From NCBI GenBank assembly GCA_947627815.1, contig CANQXN010000071.1, positions 1 to 8,526 on the forward strand: a stretch of DNA of 8,526 nucleotides. Reading direction: 5' to 3'. A program made the position numbers and the translations under genes. This document shows positions 1-6,515 of the stretch, one piece after another. Below the pieces are notes generated by a model, which searched no databases, was not told the DNA's origin, and was given only the letters and a program-made list of their open reading frames with translations. Within the stretch, counting starts at the first letter, position 1, and every line of letters begins with the position of its first letter. Source of the DNA: an uncultured Clostridia bacterium (GTDB taxonomy: Bacteria > Bacillota > Clostridia > Oscillospirales > CAG-272).

Positions 1-727
1 CCCGGAGGAATTGCAAAAATTGCCCGGCATCGGCGCGTATACCGCCGGCGCTATCGCCTCTATCGCCTTCGGCGAGAGGGCGCCCGCCGTGGACGGCAAT
101 GTGATGCGGGTGTATGCCCGTCTTTGCGCCATGGAAGAGGATGTGATGAAGGAGAACACGCGCCGCGCCGTGACAGCCTCTTTGGCAGAGGTCTATCCGA
201 CCGGAAGAGAAGCCGGACTTCTCACCGAGGCGCTGATGGAATTGGGCGAGGTGGTCTGCATTCCCAACGGCGCGCCGCTCTGCGACCGCTGTCCCGTGGC
301 AGAGATTTGCCGCGCCCGCCGGGCGGGCAAACAGGAAGAGCTGCCGCTGCGTTCTCCCCCGAAAGCCCGCCGGATCGAAGAGCGGACGATCCTCCTTTTG
401 GAACAGGATGGCGCCTATGCGGTGCGGCGGCGGCCGGATCACGGCTTGCTCGCCGGCCTTTGGGAATTTCCCGCGCTGGAGGGCTATGCACGGGAAGAGG
501 AAATATTTGACTATGTGGTAAAGCAAGGATGCTGTCCTGAGGCATTGAAAGCGGGGCCGGAAGCGCTCCATGTTTTCACCCATGTGGAGTGGCACATGAA
601 GGGCGCGTTTTTGACCTGCCGCTCGCGCTCGCCTCTTTTTCAGTGGAAAACACCGGCGCAGATTTTGGCCGACTGTCCGATGCCCAAAGCCTTTCATGTT
701 TATCTTAACGCCATAAAAAAGCGGTGA
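1..727 (+). CDS. mutY: A/G-specific adenine glycosylase MutY, 5'-truncated by window edge
   Basis: MutY is a base excision repair enzyme that removes adenine mispaired with 8-oxoguanine. The first full codon is at base 2 and the frame is open to the window edge, so the true start and the N-terminal part with the catalytic Glu lie outside. About 241 residues are visible. The helix-hairpin-helix reads LPGIGAYTAGAIA, followed by the catalytic Asp of VDGNVMRVY (codon 92-94). An iron-sulfur cluster loop has Cys codons at 257, 281, 290 and 308 (C-X7-C-X2-C-X5-C; E. coli MutY has X6 in the first gap). The C-terminal NUDIX-like 8-oxoG reading domain follows, with GLLAGLWEFP and the FTHVEWHM motif at about 575-598, where Thr replaces the Ser of the FSH motif known from Geobacillus MutY. 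The retained C-terminal domain separates it from endonuclease III. It ends 42 bp before the peptidase gene and may be co-transcribed with it. Confidence 0.93.
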   Translation, partial: PEELQKLPGIGAYTAGAIASIAFGERAPAVDGNVMRVYARLCAMEEDVMKENTRRAVTASLAEVYPTGREAGLLTEALMELGEVVCIPNGAPLCDRCPVAEICRARRAGKQEELPLRSPPKARRIEERTILLLEQDGAYAVRRRPDHGLLAGLWEFPALEGYAREEEIFDYVVKQGCCPEALKAGPEALHVFTHVEWHMKGAFLTCRSRSPLFQWKTPAQILADCPMPKAFHVYLNAIKKR

Positions 728-759
728 GCTGCTTTTTACGGCTTGATTTTTGTGATTAC

Positions 760-766
760 AGGAGGG
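760..766 (+). promoter_or_regulatory. Ribosome binding site deciding the start of the M24 peptidase
   Basis: AGGAGGG lies just upstream of ATG at 770 (GGAGG 761-765, then four bases). The frame stays open further upstream to a TTG at 743, but that start would place the ribosome site inside the coding region and has no such site of its own. I therefore choose 770. Confidence 0.8.
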
Positions 767-769
767 AGT

Positions 770-2023
770 ATGAACCCTGAATTTTTGGAAAAACGCCGCG
801 CCGCGCTGTCGGCGCTCTTGCCGGAAAAAGACGCCGTTTTACTGCTTTCTTCCGGCTGCAGCCTCCCCAAAAGCGCCGATGAGAGCTTTGATTTTCAGGT
901 CAATACCAATTTCTTCTATCTGACCGGCATCCGGCAGGAAAAGACGGTTCTTGCCCTGATCAAGGAAAAAGGAGAGGCGCGCGCCGCTCTTTTTATCGAT
1001 GAATACGATGAAAATTACGCCAAGTGGATCGGTCACCGGCTGACAAAAGAGGAGGCAAGCGCGATTTGCGGTCTTTCTCTTTCCTCGATTTTCTGGAAGG
1101 GCAAAATGGAGGATATGCTTTCACATCTTGCCGCCGACAGCCCCGCCTTTTACCTCGATTTAGAACCGAACAACGCCGGCCTTACGACCTTCGGCATGGC
1201 GCGGGCCGCCCTGTTAAAGGAAAAATTCGGCATCGAGGCCAAAGACGCCTATCCCCTGATCGTGCAATTGCGCATGTCCAAGGACAAGAGCGAAATTGAA
1301 GCGCTGAAAGCGGCGATCGAGGTAACGGGCAAGGGCATCGAGGCGATGATGGCGCACGCTTGCCCCGGTCTATATGAATATGAAATCGAGGCTTGGTTTG
1401 ACTATACCGTCAAAGCGCTCGGCCATCCGCATTTTGCCTTCAAAACGATTGCCGCCGCCGGAGGAAATGCCACAACACTCCATTATTCCGAAAACAACAC
1501 CAAGACCAAAGAGGGGGATCTGATCCTCTTTGATCTCGGGGTCAAGCACGGGGAATACTGCGCCGATATCTCCCGCACCTTCCCGGTTGGCGGAACCTTT
1601 TCCCCCTTGCAAAAAGAGATTTACGAGATCGTGCTGACCGCCAATAAAAAAATCATCGAGACGGCGCGCGCCGGCATGACCATCGGGGAACTGCAGAAAA
1701 TCACGGTAGATGTCCTCACCGAGGGCTGCCTTGCCGCCGGTTTAATCAAAGAGCCGAACGAGATCAAGCGGGTGTATTTTCATTCGATTTCCCACAGCAT
1801 CGGACTCGATACGCACGATCCTTTCCCGCGCAACGCCCCCTTGCCGGCGGGCGCCGTGATTTCCGATGAGCCGGGACTTTATTTCCCCGAACACGGCATT
1901 GGCGTGCGCATCGAAGACGATCTTCTCATCACCCAAGAAGGCGCCGTGAACCTTTCTTCCGGCATTATGAAGGAAGTATCGGAAATCGAGGCTTTCATGG
2001 GACGGCAAAAGTCGGCGCTGTGA
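770..2023 (+). CDS. M24B family Xaa-Pro aminopeptidase (aminopeptidase P)
   Basis: This is a metallo-aminopeptidase that releases the N-terminal residue from peptides whose second residue is proline, a peptide-recycling function in the cytosol. It has 417 residues and no signal peptide. Residues about 5-130 look like the creatinase/aminopeptidase P N-terminal domain (FYLTGI). Residues about 165-405 are the pita-bread M24 domain. All five metal ligands are present: D255 and D266 (spaced 11 apart as in E. coli PepP D260/D271), H342 in the SHSIGLDTHD motif, E367 in EPGLYF and E382 in RIEDD. The accessory His residues H338 and H349 also match the aminopeptidase P pattern and argue against methionine aminopeptidase. 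The segment between the two Glu ligands is shorter than in E. coli (15 versus 23 residues). The gene follows mutY closely, and no terminator is evident after it. Proline-dipeptidase activity (PepQ-like) is the main alternative. Confidence 0.88.
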   Translation: MNPEFLEKRRAALSALLPEKDAVLLLSSGCSLPKSADESFDFQVNTNFFYLTGIRQEKTVLALIKEKGEARAALFIDEYDENYAKWIGHRLTKEEASAICGLSLSSIFWKGKMEDMLSHLAADSPAFYLDLEPNNAGLTTFGMARAALLKEKFGIEAKDAYPLIVQLRMSKDKSEIEALKAAIEVTGKGIEAMMAHACPGLYEYEIEAWFDYTVKALGHPHFAFKTIAAAGGNATTLHYSENNTKTKEGDLILFDLGVKHGEYCADISRTFPVGGTFSPLQKEIYEIVLTANKKIIETARAGMTIGELQKITVDVLTEGCLAAGLIKEPNEIKRVYFHSISHSIGLDTHDPFPRNAPLPAGAVISDEPGLYFPEHGIGVRIEDDLLITQEGAVNLSSGIMKEVSEIEAFMGRQKSAL

Positions 2024-2042
2024 AAAAAGCGAGAGAAAAACC

Positions 2043-2071
2043 TTGACAAAGGCAAAAGGCTGTGTTATACT
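2043..2071 (+). promoter_or_regulatory. Sigma-A type promoter of the thrS T-box leader
   Basis: A perfect -35 box TTGACA (2043-2048) and a near-perfect -10 box TATACT (2066-2071) are separated by exactly 17 bp. Transcription should begin near 2078, just before the first conserved T-box element. It starts about 20 bp after the stop of the upstream peptidase gene, so thrS has its own promoter. Confidence 0.88.
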
Positions 2072-2257
2072 TACCATAAAGGCGATGAAGGAAAGAGTAC
2101 CCGGATAAAAGCGTTTGATCAGAGAGGGAAGTCATGGGCTGAAAGCTTCCTCGGCGCTCCCGGCGAAGACCGCTCCCGAGCCACGGCCAGAGAAAGCCCC
2201 TGCGGCATAAAGGCCGGCGTCATGTCCCGCGTTAAGGGCGACCTGTGAGTGAAAATC

Positions 2258-2288
2258 AAGGTGGAACCGTGTGTTTGTACGCACCCTT
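2258..2288 (+). promoter_or_regulatory. T-box antiterminator
   Basis: The conserved T-box sequence AAGGTGGAACCGTG spans 2258-2271. AAGG (2258-2261) pairs with CCTT (2285-2288), and GTGTG (2269-2273) pairs with CGCAC (2280-2284), one pair being U-G. Between the helices lies the canonical 7-nt bulge UGGAACC (2262-2268). UGGA (2262-2265) would bind the tRNA 3' end UCCA, which predicts a U discriminator base in the cognate tRNA-Thr. The 3' strand is shared with the terminator, so the two folds are mutually exclusive. Confidence 0.9.
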
Positions 2289-2327
2289 GGCGGCAGAAAT
2301 GTTTCTGCCGCCGGGGTGCTTTTTATT
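2281..2327 (+). terminator. Rho-independent terminator of the thrS T-box
   Basis: GCACCC (2281-2286) pairs with GGGTGC (2314-2319), and GGCGGCAGAAA (2289-2299) pairs with TTTCTGCCGCC (2302-2312). The closing loop is very tight, so the last pairs probably open. The run TTTTTATT follows at 2320-2327. The 5' strand uses the bases needed by the antiterminator. Confidence 0.93.
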
Positions 2328-2401
2328 GGTCGCCCGCCCCATTCGGCGCGGCGTTATGAAAAAGAATCAATAAAAAACCAGATAGAAAGAAGGAAAACGA
2401 A

Positions 2402-4195
2402 ATGAAGGTCATTTATCCCGACGGCCGGGTAGAGGAATGCCCGGCGGAAGAAGAACTGCATGTGATCCGCCATACAGCGGCGCACATCTTGGCGCAGGCG
2501 GTCAAGCGCCTGTATCCCCACGCCGATTTCGGCTACGGTCCCGCCACCGAAAAAGGCTTTTTCTATGACATCGATTTGGGGGACACCAAGCTCACCGATG
2601 AGGATCTTGCGGCGATTGAAAAAGAGATGAAGAAAATCACCAAAGAAAATCTCCCCATCAAGCCCTTTATTCTCCCGCGGGCGGAGGCCATCGCCCTGAT
2701 GGAGAGCCGCGGCGAAAAGTACAAGGTCGAGCATATCGGCGACTTGCCGGAAGACGCCGTGATCTCCTTCTACCAGCAGGGCGATTATATCGACATGTGC
2801 GTTGGCCCGCATCTACTGTATACCAAGGGCGTCAAGGCGTTCAAGATCACCCAGCAGTCGGGCGCCTATTGGAAAAACGACAAAAACAACAAAATGCTCA
2901 CCCGCATCAACGGCGTGGCCTTCCGCACGCAGGAAGAATTAGACGAATATATGCGGCTTCTTGAAGAGGCGGAAAAGCGCGATCACCGGCGGATCGGCAG
3001 GGAAATGGGGCTGTTTATGTTCGCGGACGAAGCGCCGGGCTTCCCCTTCTTCCTGCCCAAAGGCATGGCGCTGAAAAACGCCCTTATCGATTATTGGCGG
3101 TCGATCCACAAACGGGATCATTATGTGGAAATTTCCACGCCGCTTATCATGAATCGAAAGCTCTGGGAAACCAGCGGCCACTGGGATCACTATAAAAACA
3201 ACATGTATTCCACCGTCATCGACGATGAAATTTACTGCGTCAAGCCCATGAACTGCCCCGGCGGCGTCATGGTCTATCGCAATCAGCCGCACTCCTACCG
3301 CGATCTGCCCATCCGGATGGGGGAACTCGGTCTTGTCCACCGGCACGAGCTGAAAGGCACGCTGCACGGGCTTTTCCGTGTGCGCTGTTTCACGCAGGAT
3401 GACGCCCATATCTTCATGCGCCGGGAGCAGATCACGGATGAAATTGTCGGCGTGGTGCATCTGATCAACGAAGTGTATACCAAATTCGGCTTCAAATATT
3501 TTGTGGAATTGTCCACCCGGCCGGAAGACAGCATGGGATCCGACGAGGACTGGGAAGCGGCGACAAACGGCCTGAAAAACGCGCTTGAAACGCTGGGATT
3601 GCCCTATACCATCAATGAAGGCGACGGCGCCTTCTACGGTCCCAAGATCGACTTCCACCTGGAGGACTCTTTGGGGCGGACATGGCAGTGCGGCACCATT
3701 CAGCTTGACTTCCAGATGCCTTTGAATTTCGGCCTCGAATATGTCGACGAAAAAGGCGAAAAACAGCGTCCTATCATGATTCATCGGGTCGTGTTCGGTT
3801 CGGTCGAACGCTTTATCGGTATTCTGACCGAGCATTTCGCCGGCAAATTCCCGGTCTGGCTGGCCCCCACGCAGGTCAAAGTGCTGCTTGTCTCCGAAAA
3901 AGTGTCGGTGTACGGCCATAAGGTTTACGAAGCGCTCCGAGACGCCGGCCTGCGGGTCGAACTCGACGAAAGAAACGAAAAGATCGGCTATATGATCCGG
4001 GAGGCTCAGGTGGTCGATCGGGTACCCTATATGCTGGTGATCGGTCAGCAAGAGGAAGAAAACGGCACCGTGGCCGTGCGCCATCGCGATACGGCGGCCA
4101 CCACGACCATGACGCTGCCGGAATTTCTCTCCATCATCAGCGATGAATGTAAGACCAGAGAGGACAAATTCGCCCTCCTTACCGAAAAGAAATAA
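2402..4195 (+). CDS. thrS: Threonyl-tRNA synthetase lacking the TGS domain core
   Basis: ThrRS attaches threonine to tRNA-Thr in the cytosol. It has 597 residues against 642 in E. coli. The start at 2402 is supported by AGAAGGA (2388-2394) seven bases upstream, and the T-box terminator leaves no room for a longer N-terminus. The first strands of a TGS domain (VIYPDGRVEE) run directly into the editing domain, so about 49 residues of the usual N1 domain are absent. The editing site is intact: H24 and H28 (HTAAH), C133 and H137 (CVGPH). The class II core has catalytic zinc ligands C285 (NCPGG), H336 (DDAHIF) and H461 (MIHR), at positions almost colinear with E. coli C334, H385 and H511. Motif 2 reads RVRCFTQDD, with Cys where Gly, Thr or Ser is common. 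The anticodon-binding domain follows from about residue 490 (WLAPTQVKVLLV). Expression is controlled by the threonine T-box upstream. pepF starts 24 bp after the stop. Confidence 0.97.
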   Translation: MKVIYPDGRVEECPAEEELHVIRHTAAHILAQAVKRLYPHADFGYGPATEKGFFYDIDLGDTKLTDEDLAAIEKEMKKITKENLPIKPFILPRAEAIALMESRGEKYKVEHIGDLPEDAVISFYQQGDYIDMCVGPHLLYTKGVKAFKITQQSGAYWKNDKNNKMLTRINGVAFRTQEELDEYMRLLEEAEKRDHRRIGREMGLFMFADEAPGFPFFLPKGMALKNALIDYWRSIHKRDHYVEISTPLIMNRKLWETSGHWDHYKNNMYSTVIDDEIYCVKPMNCPGGVMVYRNQPHSYRDLPIRMGELGLVHRHELKGTLHGLFRVRCFTQDDAHIFMRREQITDEIVGVVHLINEVYTKFGFKYFVELSTRPEDSMGSDEDWEAATNGLKNALETLGLPYTINEGDGAFYGPKIDFHLEDSLGRTWQCGTIQLDFQMPLNFGLEYVDEKGEKQRPIMIHRVVFGSVERFIGILTEHFAGKFPVWLAPTQVKVLLVSEKVSVYGHKVYEALRDAGLRVELDERNEKIGYMIREAQVVDRVPYMLVIGQQEEENGTVAVRHRDTAATTTMTLPEFLSIISDECKTREDKFALLTEKK

Positions 4196-4219
4196 GAGAA
4201 AGGGAAGGAAACAAACCAT

Positions 4220-5998
4220 ATGGCAAAATCGAGAAACGAAGTTCCCGCCGCTTTGAAATGGCGGATAGAAGACATTTTTGCAACCCCGCAGGATTGGGAA
4301 AACGCCTATGCGGACTGTCAGGGCAAGCTTGACTTTTCCGCCTATGAAGGGCGTCTGAATACGGTAGAGACGCTGGCCGAATTTTTTACCAAACTGGAGG
4401 GCGTCACGCTGACTCTCTCGCATCTCGGCGTTTACGCATTTATGCGTCACGACGAGGACACGCGGGCGTCGGACGCTCTGGCGCTCATGTCGCGAGTGGA
4501 TCAGCTGGAGATGCAGCTTTCAGCCTCTATCGCCTTTGTCACACCCGAGCTTGCCGCGCTGCCCACCGAAACGCTGGAGGCGATGGCCGCCGATCCCCGC
4601 CTTTCGGACTATGACTATACTTTGCGCGGCCTCATCAAAGAGAAACCCCATGTGCTTTCCCGCGAGACCGAAGAGATCCTCTCCCAGGGCGGCCGGGTGT
4701 TCGGCGGTTTTTCGCAGGTGTTCGGTATGTTAGACAACGCCGATTTTCCCTTTCCGACCGTCACGGTGGACGGCAAGAAAGTCAAAGTCAGCCACGGCAT
4801 GTACGGCGTTCTTCTCCAGCACCCCGACCGTCGGGTGAGAAAGGCCGTGTTCCAGGCCTATTATAAAGCCTATATCGGCCTTGCCAATACGCTGACCGCC
4901 ACCTATGTCGGCAACATCGACAAGGATGTTTTCCTGACCCGCGCCAGAAAATACAATTCCTGCCTCGAACGGGCGCTCTTTGCGGAAGATGTGGATGTCC
5001 GTGTGTATCAGAACCTCCTTGCCAGCGTGCATAAGAATCTCCCGCTTCTCCACCGGTATTATCGCGACAAAAAGAAGATCCTCGGCTTGAAACAGCTCCA
5101 TATGTATGATGTCTACCTCTCTCCGGTGGAAGACGCCGAAATCAAGGTGGACTATGAAGAAGCGTTCGGCATCGTCAAAAAGGGACTGGCGCCGTTGGGT
5201 CCCCGCTATCAGGAGCTTTTGCAGGAGGCGCACGACAACGGCTGGATCGATGTCGAAGAGACGGAGGGCAAGCGTAGCGGCGCCTACAGCATCAGCGTTT
5301 ACGGCCTCAAGCATCCCTATGTGCTTTTGAATTATCAAAAGACCACAAACGAAGTCTTTACCATCGCGCACGAGTTAGGACATGCCATGCATTCCTATCA
5401 TTCCGAACGCAGCCAGCCGCAGAACAAGGCAGACTATAAGATCTTTGTGGCCGAGGTGGCTTCCACCGTCAACGAGATCCTGCTCCTGCGTTATCTTCTG
5501 AAAACCACCGATGACCCCAAAATGAAGAAATATCTCCTTTCCTACTATATGGACACGCTGAAGGGAACGCTCTTCCGCCAGACGCAATTTGCGGAATTTG
5601 AATATCTGACCCACGATATGGCGGAAAAGGGCGTGCCGCTTACCAAAGACGCGCTTTGTGACGCTTATCTCGATATCAACAAGAAATATTACGGTCGTTC
5701 GGTAGTTTCCGACCCCGAAATTGCCTATGAGTGGATGCGGATTCCGCATTTGTATCGGGGTTTTTATGTTTACAAATACGCGACCGGCATCATTTCGGCC
5801 GTGTCCATTGCCGACAGGATCCTGTCCGAAGGACAGCCTGCGGTGGAGGATTATTTCCGTTTCCTGTCCTCCGGCGGCAGCGATTCTCCCGTGGAACTTT
5901 TAAAGCTGGCGGGCGTGGACCTCACGAAAAAAGAAGCGTTCAACGCCTGCATGGCCTCCTTCAAAGCGGCGCTGGAAGATTTTGAGGCGCTTTCATAA
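4220..5998 (+). CDS. pepF: Oligoendopeptidase F, M3B zinc metallopeptidase
   Basis: PepF cleaves short and medium peptides internally and is normally cytosolic. It has 592 residues, the usual length (about 600), and no signal peptide or membrane segment. The zinc site is HELGH at residues 384-388 (IAHELGHAMHSYH), with the third ligand E412 in FVAEVASTVNE. The N-terminal helical PepF domain occupies about residues 1-200 (DYDYTLRGLIKEKPH, with a conserved VKVSHGMY segment). The C-terminal catalytic part ends with the conserved HLYRGFYVYKYATG, whose Tyr residues line the substrate cleft in the family, and FLSSGGSDSPVELLK. The start at 4220 has GGGAAGGA (4202-4209) about ten bases upstream. It lies 24 bp after thrS with no promoter or terminator between, so it is probably read from the same T-box-controlled transcript. 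Confidence 0.96.
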   Translation: MAKSRNEVPAALKWRIEDIFATPQDWENAYADCQGKLDFSAYEGRLNTVETLAEFFTKLEGVTLTLSHLGVYAFMRHDEDTRASDALALMSRVDQLEMQLSASIAFVTPELAALPTETLEAMAADPRLSDYDYTLRGLIKEKPHVLSRETEEILSQGGRVFGGFSQVFGMLDNADFPFPTVTVDGKKVKVSHGMYGVLLQHPDRRVRKAVFQAYYKAYIGLANTLTATYVGNIDKDVFLTRARKYNSCLERALFAEDVDVRVYQNLLASVHKNLPLLHRYYRDKKKILGLKQLHMYDVYLSPVEDAEIKVDYEEAFGIVKKGLAPLGPRYQELLQEAHDNGWIDVEETEGKRSGAYSISVYGLKHPYVLLNYQKTTNEVFTIAHELGHAMHSYHSERSQPQNKADYKIFVAEVASTVNEILLLRYLLKTTDDPKMKKYLLSYYMDTLKGTLFRQTQFAEFEYLTHDMAEKGVPLTKDALCDAYLDINKKYYGRSVVSDPEIAYEWMRIPHLYRGFYVYKYATGIISAVSIADRILSEGQPAVEDYFRFLSSGGSDSPVELLKLAGVDLTKKEAFNACMASFKAALEDFEALS

Positions 5999-6023
5999 GA
6001 GGCATGATAAGACCATACTGAGC

Positions 6024-6064
6024 AAGTGCTGCCGGTCGCCCTTTGTGGCTGCCGGCGGCGCTTT
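6024..6064 (+). terminator. Terminator-like hairpin after pepF
   Basis: The 12-base strand 6024-6035 (AAGTGCTGCCGG) pairs fully with 6052-6063 (CCGGCGGCGCTT), including two U-G pairs. An inner GCC/GGC pairing (6038-6040/6047-6049) closes a six-base loop. Only a short T run follows (CTTTGCC), so this is a weak intrinsic terminator at best. Its position between pepF and the feo promoter supports a role in ending the thrS-pepF transcript. Confidence 0.5.
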
Positions 6065-6074
6065 GCCTATCCTG

Positions 6075-6100
6075 AAAAAAAATTTATTTTTTTGAAAAAA
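6075..6100 (+). promoter_or_regulatory. A/T tract upstream of feo promoter (UP-element-like)
   Basis: A run of eight A (6075-6082), TTTA, seven T (6087-6093) and GAAAAAA lies at about -65 to -40 relative to the expected start site. This is where the alpha subunit of RNA polymerase contacts UP elements. The A8/T7 arms could also pair in RNA as a weak hairpin. Function is inferred from position and composition only. Confidence 0.45.
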
Positions 6101-6104
6101 GCCC

Positions 6105-6133
6105 TTGACAAAAAAGGGAAGACTGTGTATAAT
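6105..6133 (+). promoter_or_regulatory. Strong sigma-A promoter of the feo operon
   Basis: Perfect consensus TTGACA (6105-6110) and TATAAT (6128-6133) with a 17-bp spacer. The start site should fall near 6140, inside the first dyad operator. A promoter this strong next to operators fits a system that is held off by a repressor when iron is sufficient. Confidence 0.93.
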
Positions 6134-6139
6134 AACATC

Positions 6140-6157
6140 GGTTAGCGGGCGCTAACC
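6140..6157 (+). promoter_or_regulatory. Dyad operator 1 of the feo operon
   Basis: GGTTAGCGGGCGCTAACC is a perfect inverted repeat of 8-bp arms around GG. It begins six bases after the -10 box and covers the expected transcription start, a classic repression position. GGTTAG/CTAACC words resemble iron-dependent DtxR/IdeR boxes, but the spacing between half-sites is wider here. The regulator is not in the window. Confidence 0.8.
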
Positions 6158-6173
6158 TATTTATCAGCCCGAT

Positions 6174-6191
6174 AGTTAGCGTGTGCTAACC
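6174..6191 (+). promoter_or_regulatory. Dyad operator 2 of the feo operon
   Basis: AGTTAGCGTGTGCTAACC repeats operator 1 with one mismatch in the inner arm and weaker outer pairs (GTTAGC/GCTAAC are perfect, 6175-6180/6185-6190). Its centre is 34 bp downstream of that of operator 1, a little over three helical turns, in the 5' untranslated region of feoA1. Cooperative binding at both sites is plausible but inferred. Confidence 0.75.
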
Positions 6192-6203
6192 AACGGGCGC
6201 GAG

Positions 6204-6217
6204 GGCGGAAAACCGCC
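6204..6217 (+). other. Small hairpin just before the feoA1 ribosome binding site
   Basis: GGCGG-AAAA-CCGCC forms a five-pair G/C stem with an A4 loop, ending three bases before the AAGGAGG site (6221-6227). There is no T run, so it is not a terminator. It could protect the transcript 5' end or affect translation initiation; neither is shown. Confidence 0.45.
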
Positions 6218-6231
6218 GGAAAGGAGGAGCC

Positions 6232-6441
6232 ATGCCGCTTGCCTTGGCAGAAATCGGGGAAGAAACGATGGTGCGCCGGATCGGCGGAGACCGTGAAGTA
6301 AGAAAACATTTAGAAGAGATGGGTTTTGTCGCCGGCAGTAATGTAACGGTGGTAGGGCGTATGGGGGGCAGCGTGATCGTTTCGGTCAAAGGCGCCCGCA
6401 TTGCCATCAGCCGTGAAATGGCGCTGAGGATTTATGTCTGA
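6232..6441 (+). CDS. feoA: FeoA family ferrous iron transport protein, first copy
   Basis: FeoA is a small SH3-like cytosolic protein thought to act on the Fe(II) permease FeoB. This copy has 69 residues. Family landmarks are the early RRIGGDREVRKHLEEMGF segment, the turn VAGSNVTVVGRMGG and the ending VKGARIAISREMALRIYV, with the conserved Gly before the last strands. The start has an ideal AAGGAGG site at 6221-6227. It is the first gene after the operator-flanked promoter, and 74 bp separate it from a second feoA. The two copies are clearly diverged, sharing only the general fold pattern (MG...G..VTV...V.G....I). It probably forms an operon with feoA2 and feoB. Confidence 0.9.
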   Translation: MPLALAEIGEETMVRRIGGDREVRKHLEEMGFVAGSNVTVVGRMGGSVIVSVKGARIAISREMALRIYV

Positions 6442-6515
6442 AGCATCCGAACAAAAAAAGCACCCTAACAAAAGATAAAGATAAAGCGATACCGATAAGA
6501 AAAGGAGGATTTCGC

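Larger units (their letters stand above)
2078..2327 (+). promoter_or_regulatory. T-box riboswitch, threonine-specific, leader of thrS
   Basis: This leader RNA senses the charging state of tRNA-Thr and allows readthrough into thrS when the tRNA is uncharged. Conserved parts appear in order. The Stem I base carries GATGA (K-turn, about 2084-2088). The specifier loop-E strands are AGTA (2096-2099) and GAA (2165-2167). Between them is the AGAGAG stretch and an apical hairpin GGAAG/CTTCC (2127-2131/2146-2150) with the GCTGAAAG loop. One base after GAA comes ACC (2169-2171), a threonine codon followed by a purine, so ACC is the specifier and would pair with the GGU anticodon. A small CCC/GGG hairpin (2226-2238) could be Stem III. 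The antiterminator and terminator follow. The whole 378-bp gap between the peptidase gene and thrS is explained by the promoter and this element. Confidence 0.93.

Noticed and set aside
743..769. An upstream TTG start that would add nine residues to the M24 peptidase
   Set aside because: The added residues would translate the AGGAGGG ribosome site itself, and no ribosome site precedes 743.
2939..4450. A long minus-strand open frame of about 500 codons across thrS and the start of pepF
   Set aside because: It lies antisense to two certain genes with intact catalytic motifs. Its predicted protein has no recognisable domain and it has no convincing ribosome site. It is a by-product of codon bias.
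4730..5371. Minus-strand open frames over pepF (also 5375-5749) and over feoB (7253-7606, 7635-8111)
   Set aside because: Each is fully antisense to a confident gene, lacks a supporting ribosome site and has no recognisable protein family.
6140..6191. The two dyads near the feo promoter as an RNA terminator or attenuator
   Set aside because: Loops of two bases are too tight, there is no T run after them, and the same sequence recurs before feoB. A DNA-binding site explains this better.
6466..6500. GATAAA/GATA short repeats between the two feoA genes as a repeat array or regulatory element
   Set aside because: Only two clean tandem copies and degenerate partners in an A-rich leader. No spacer structure or symmetry.
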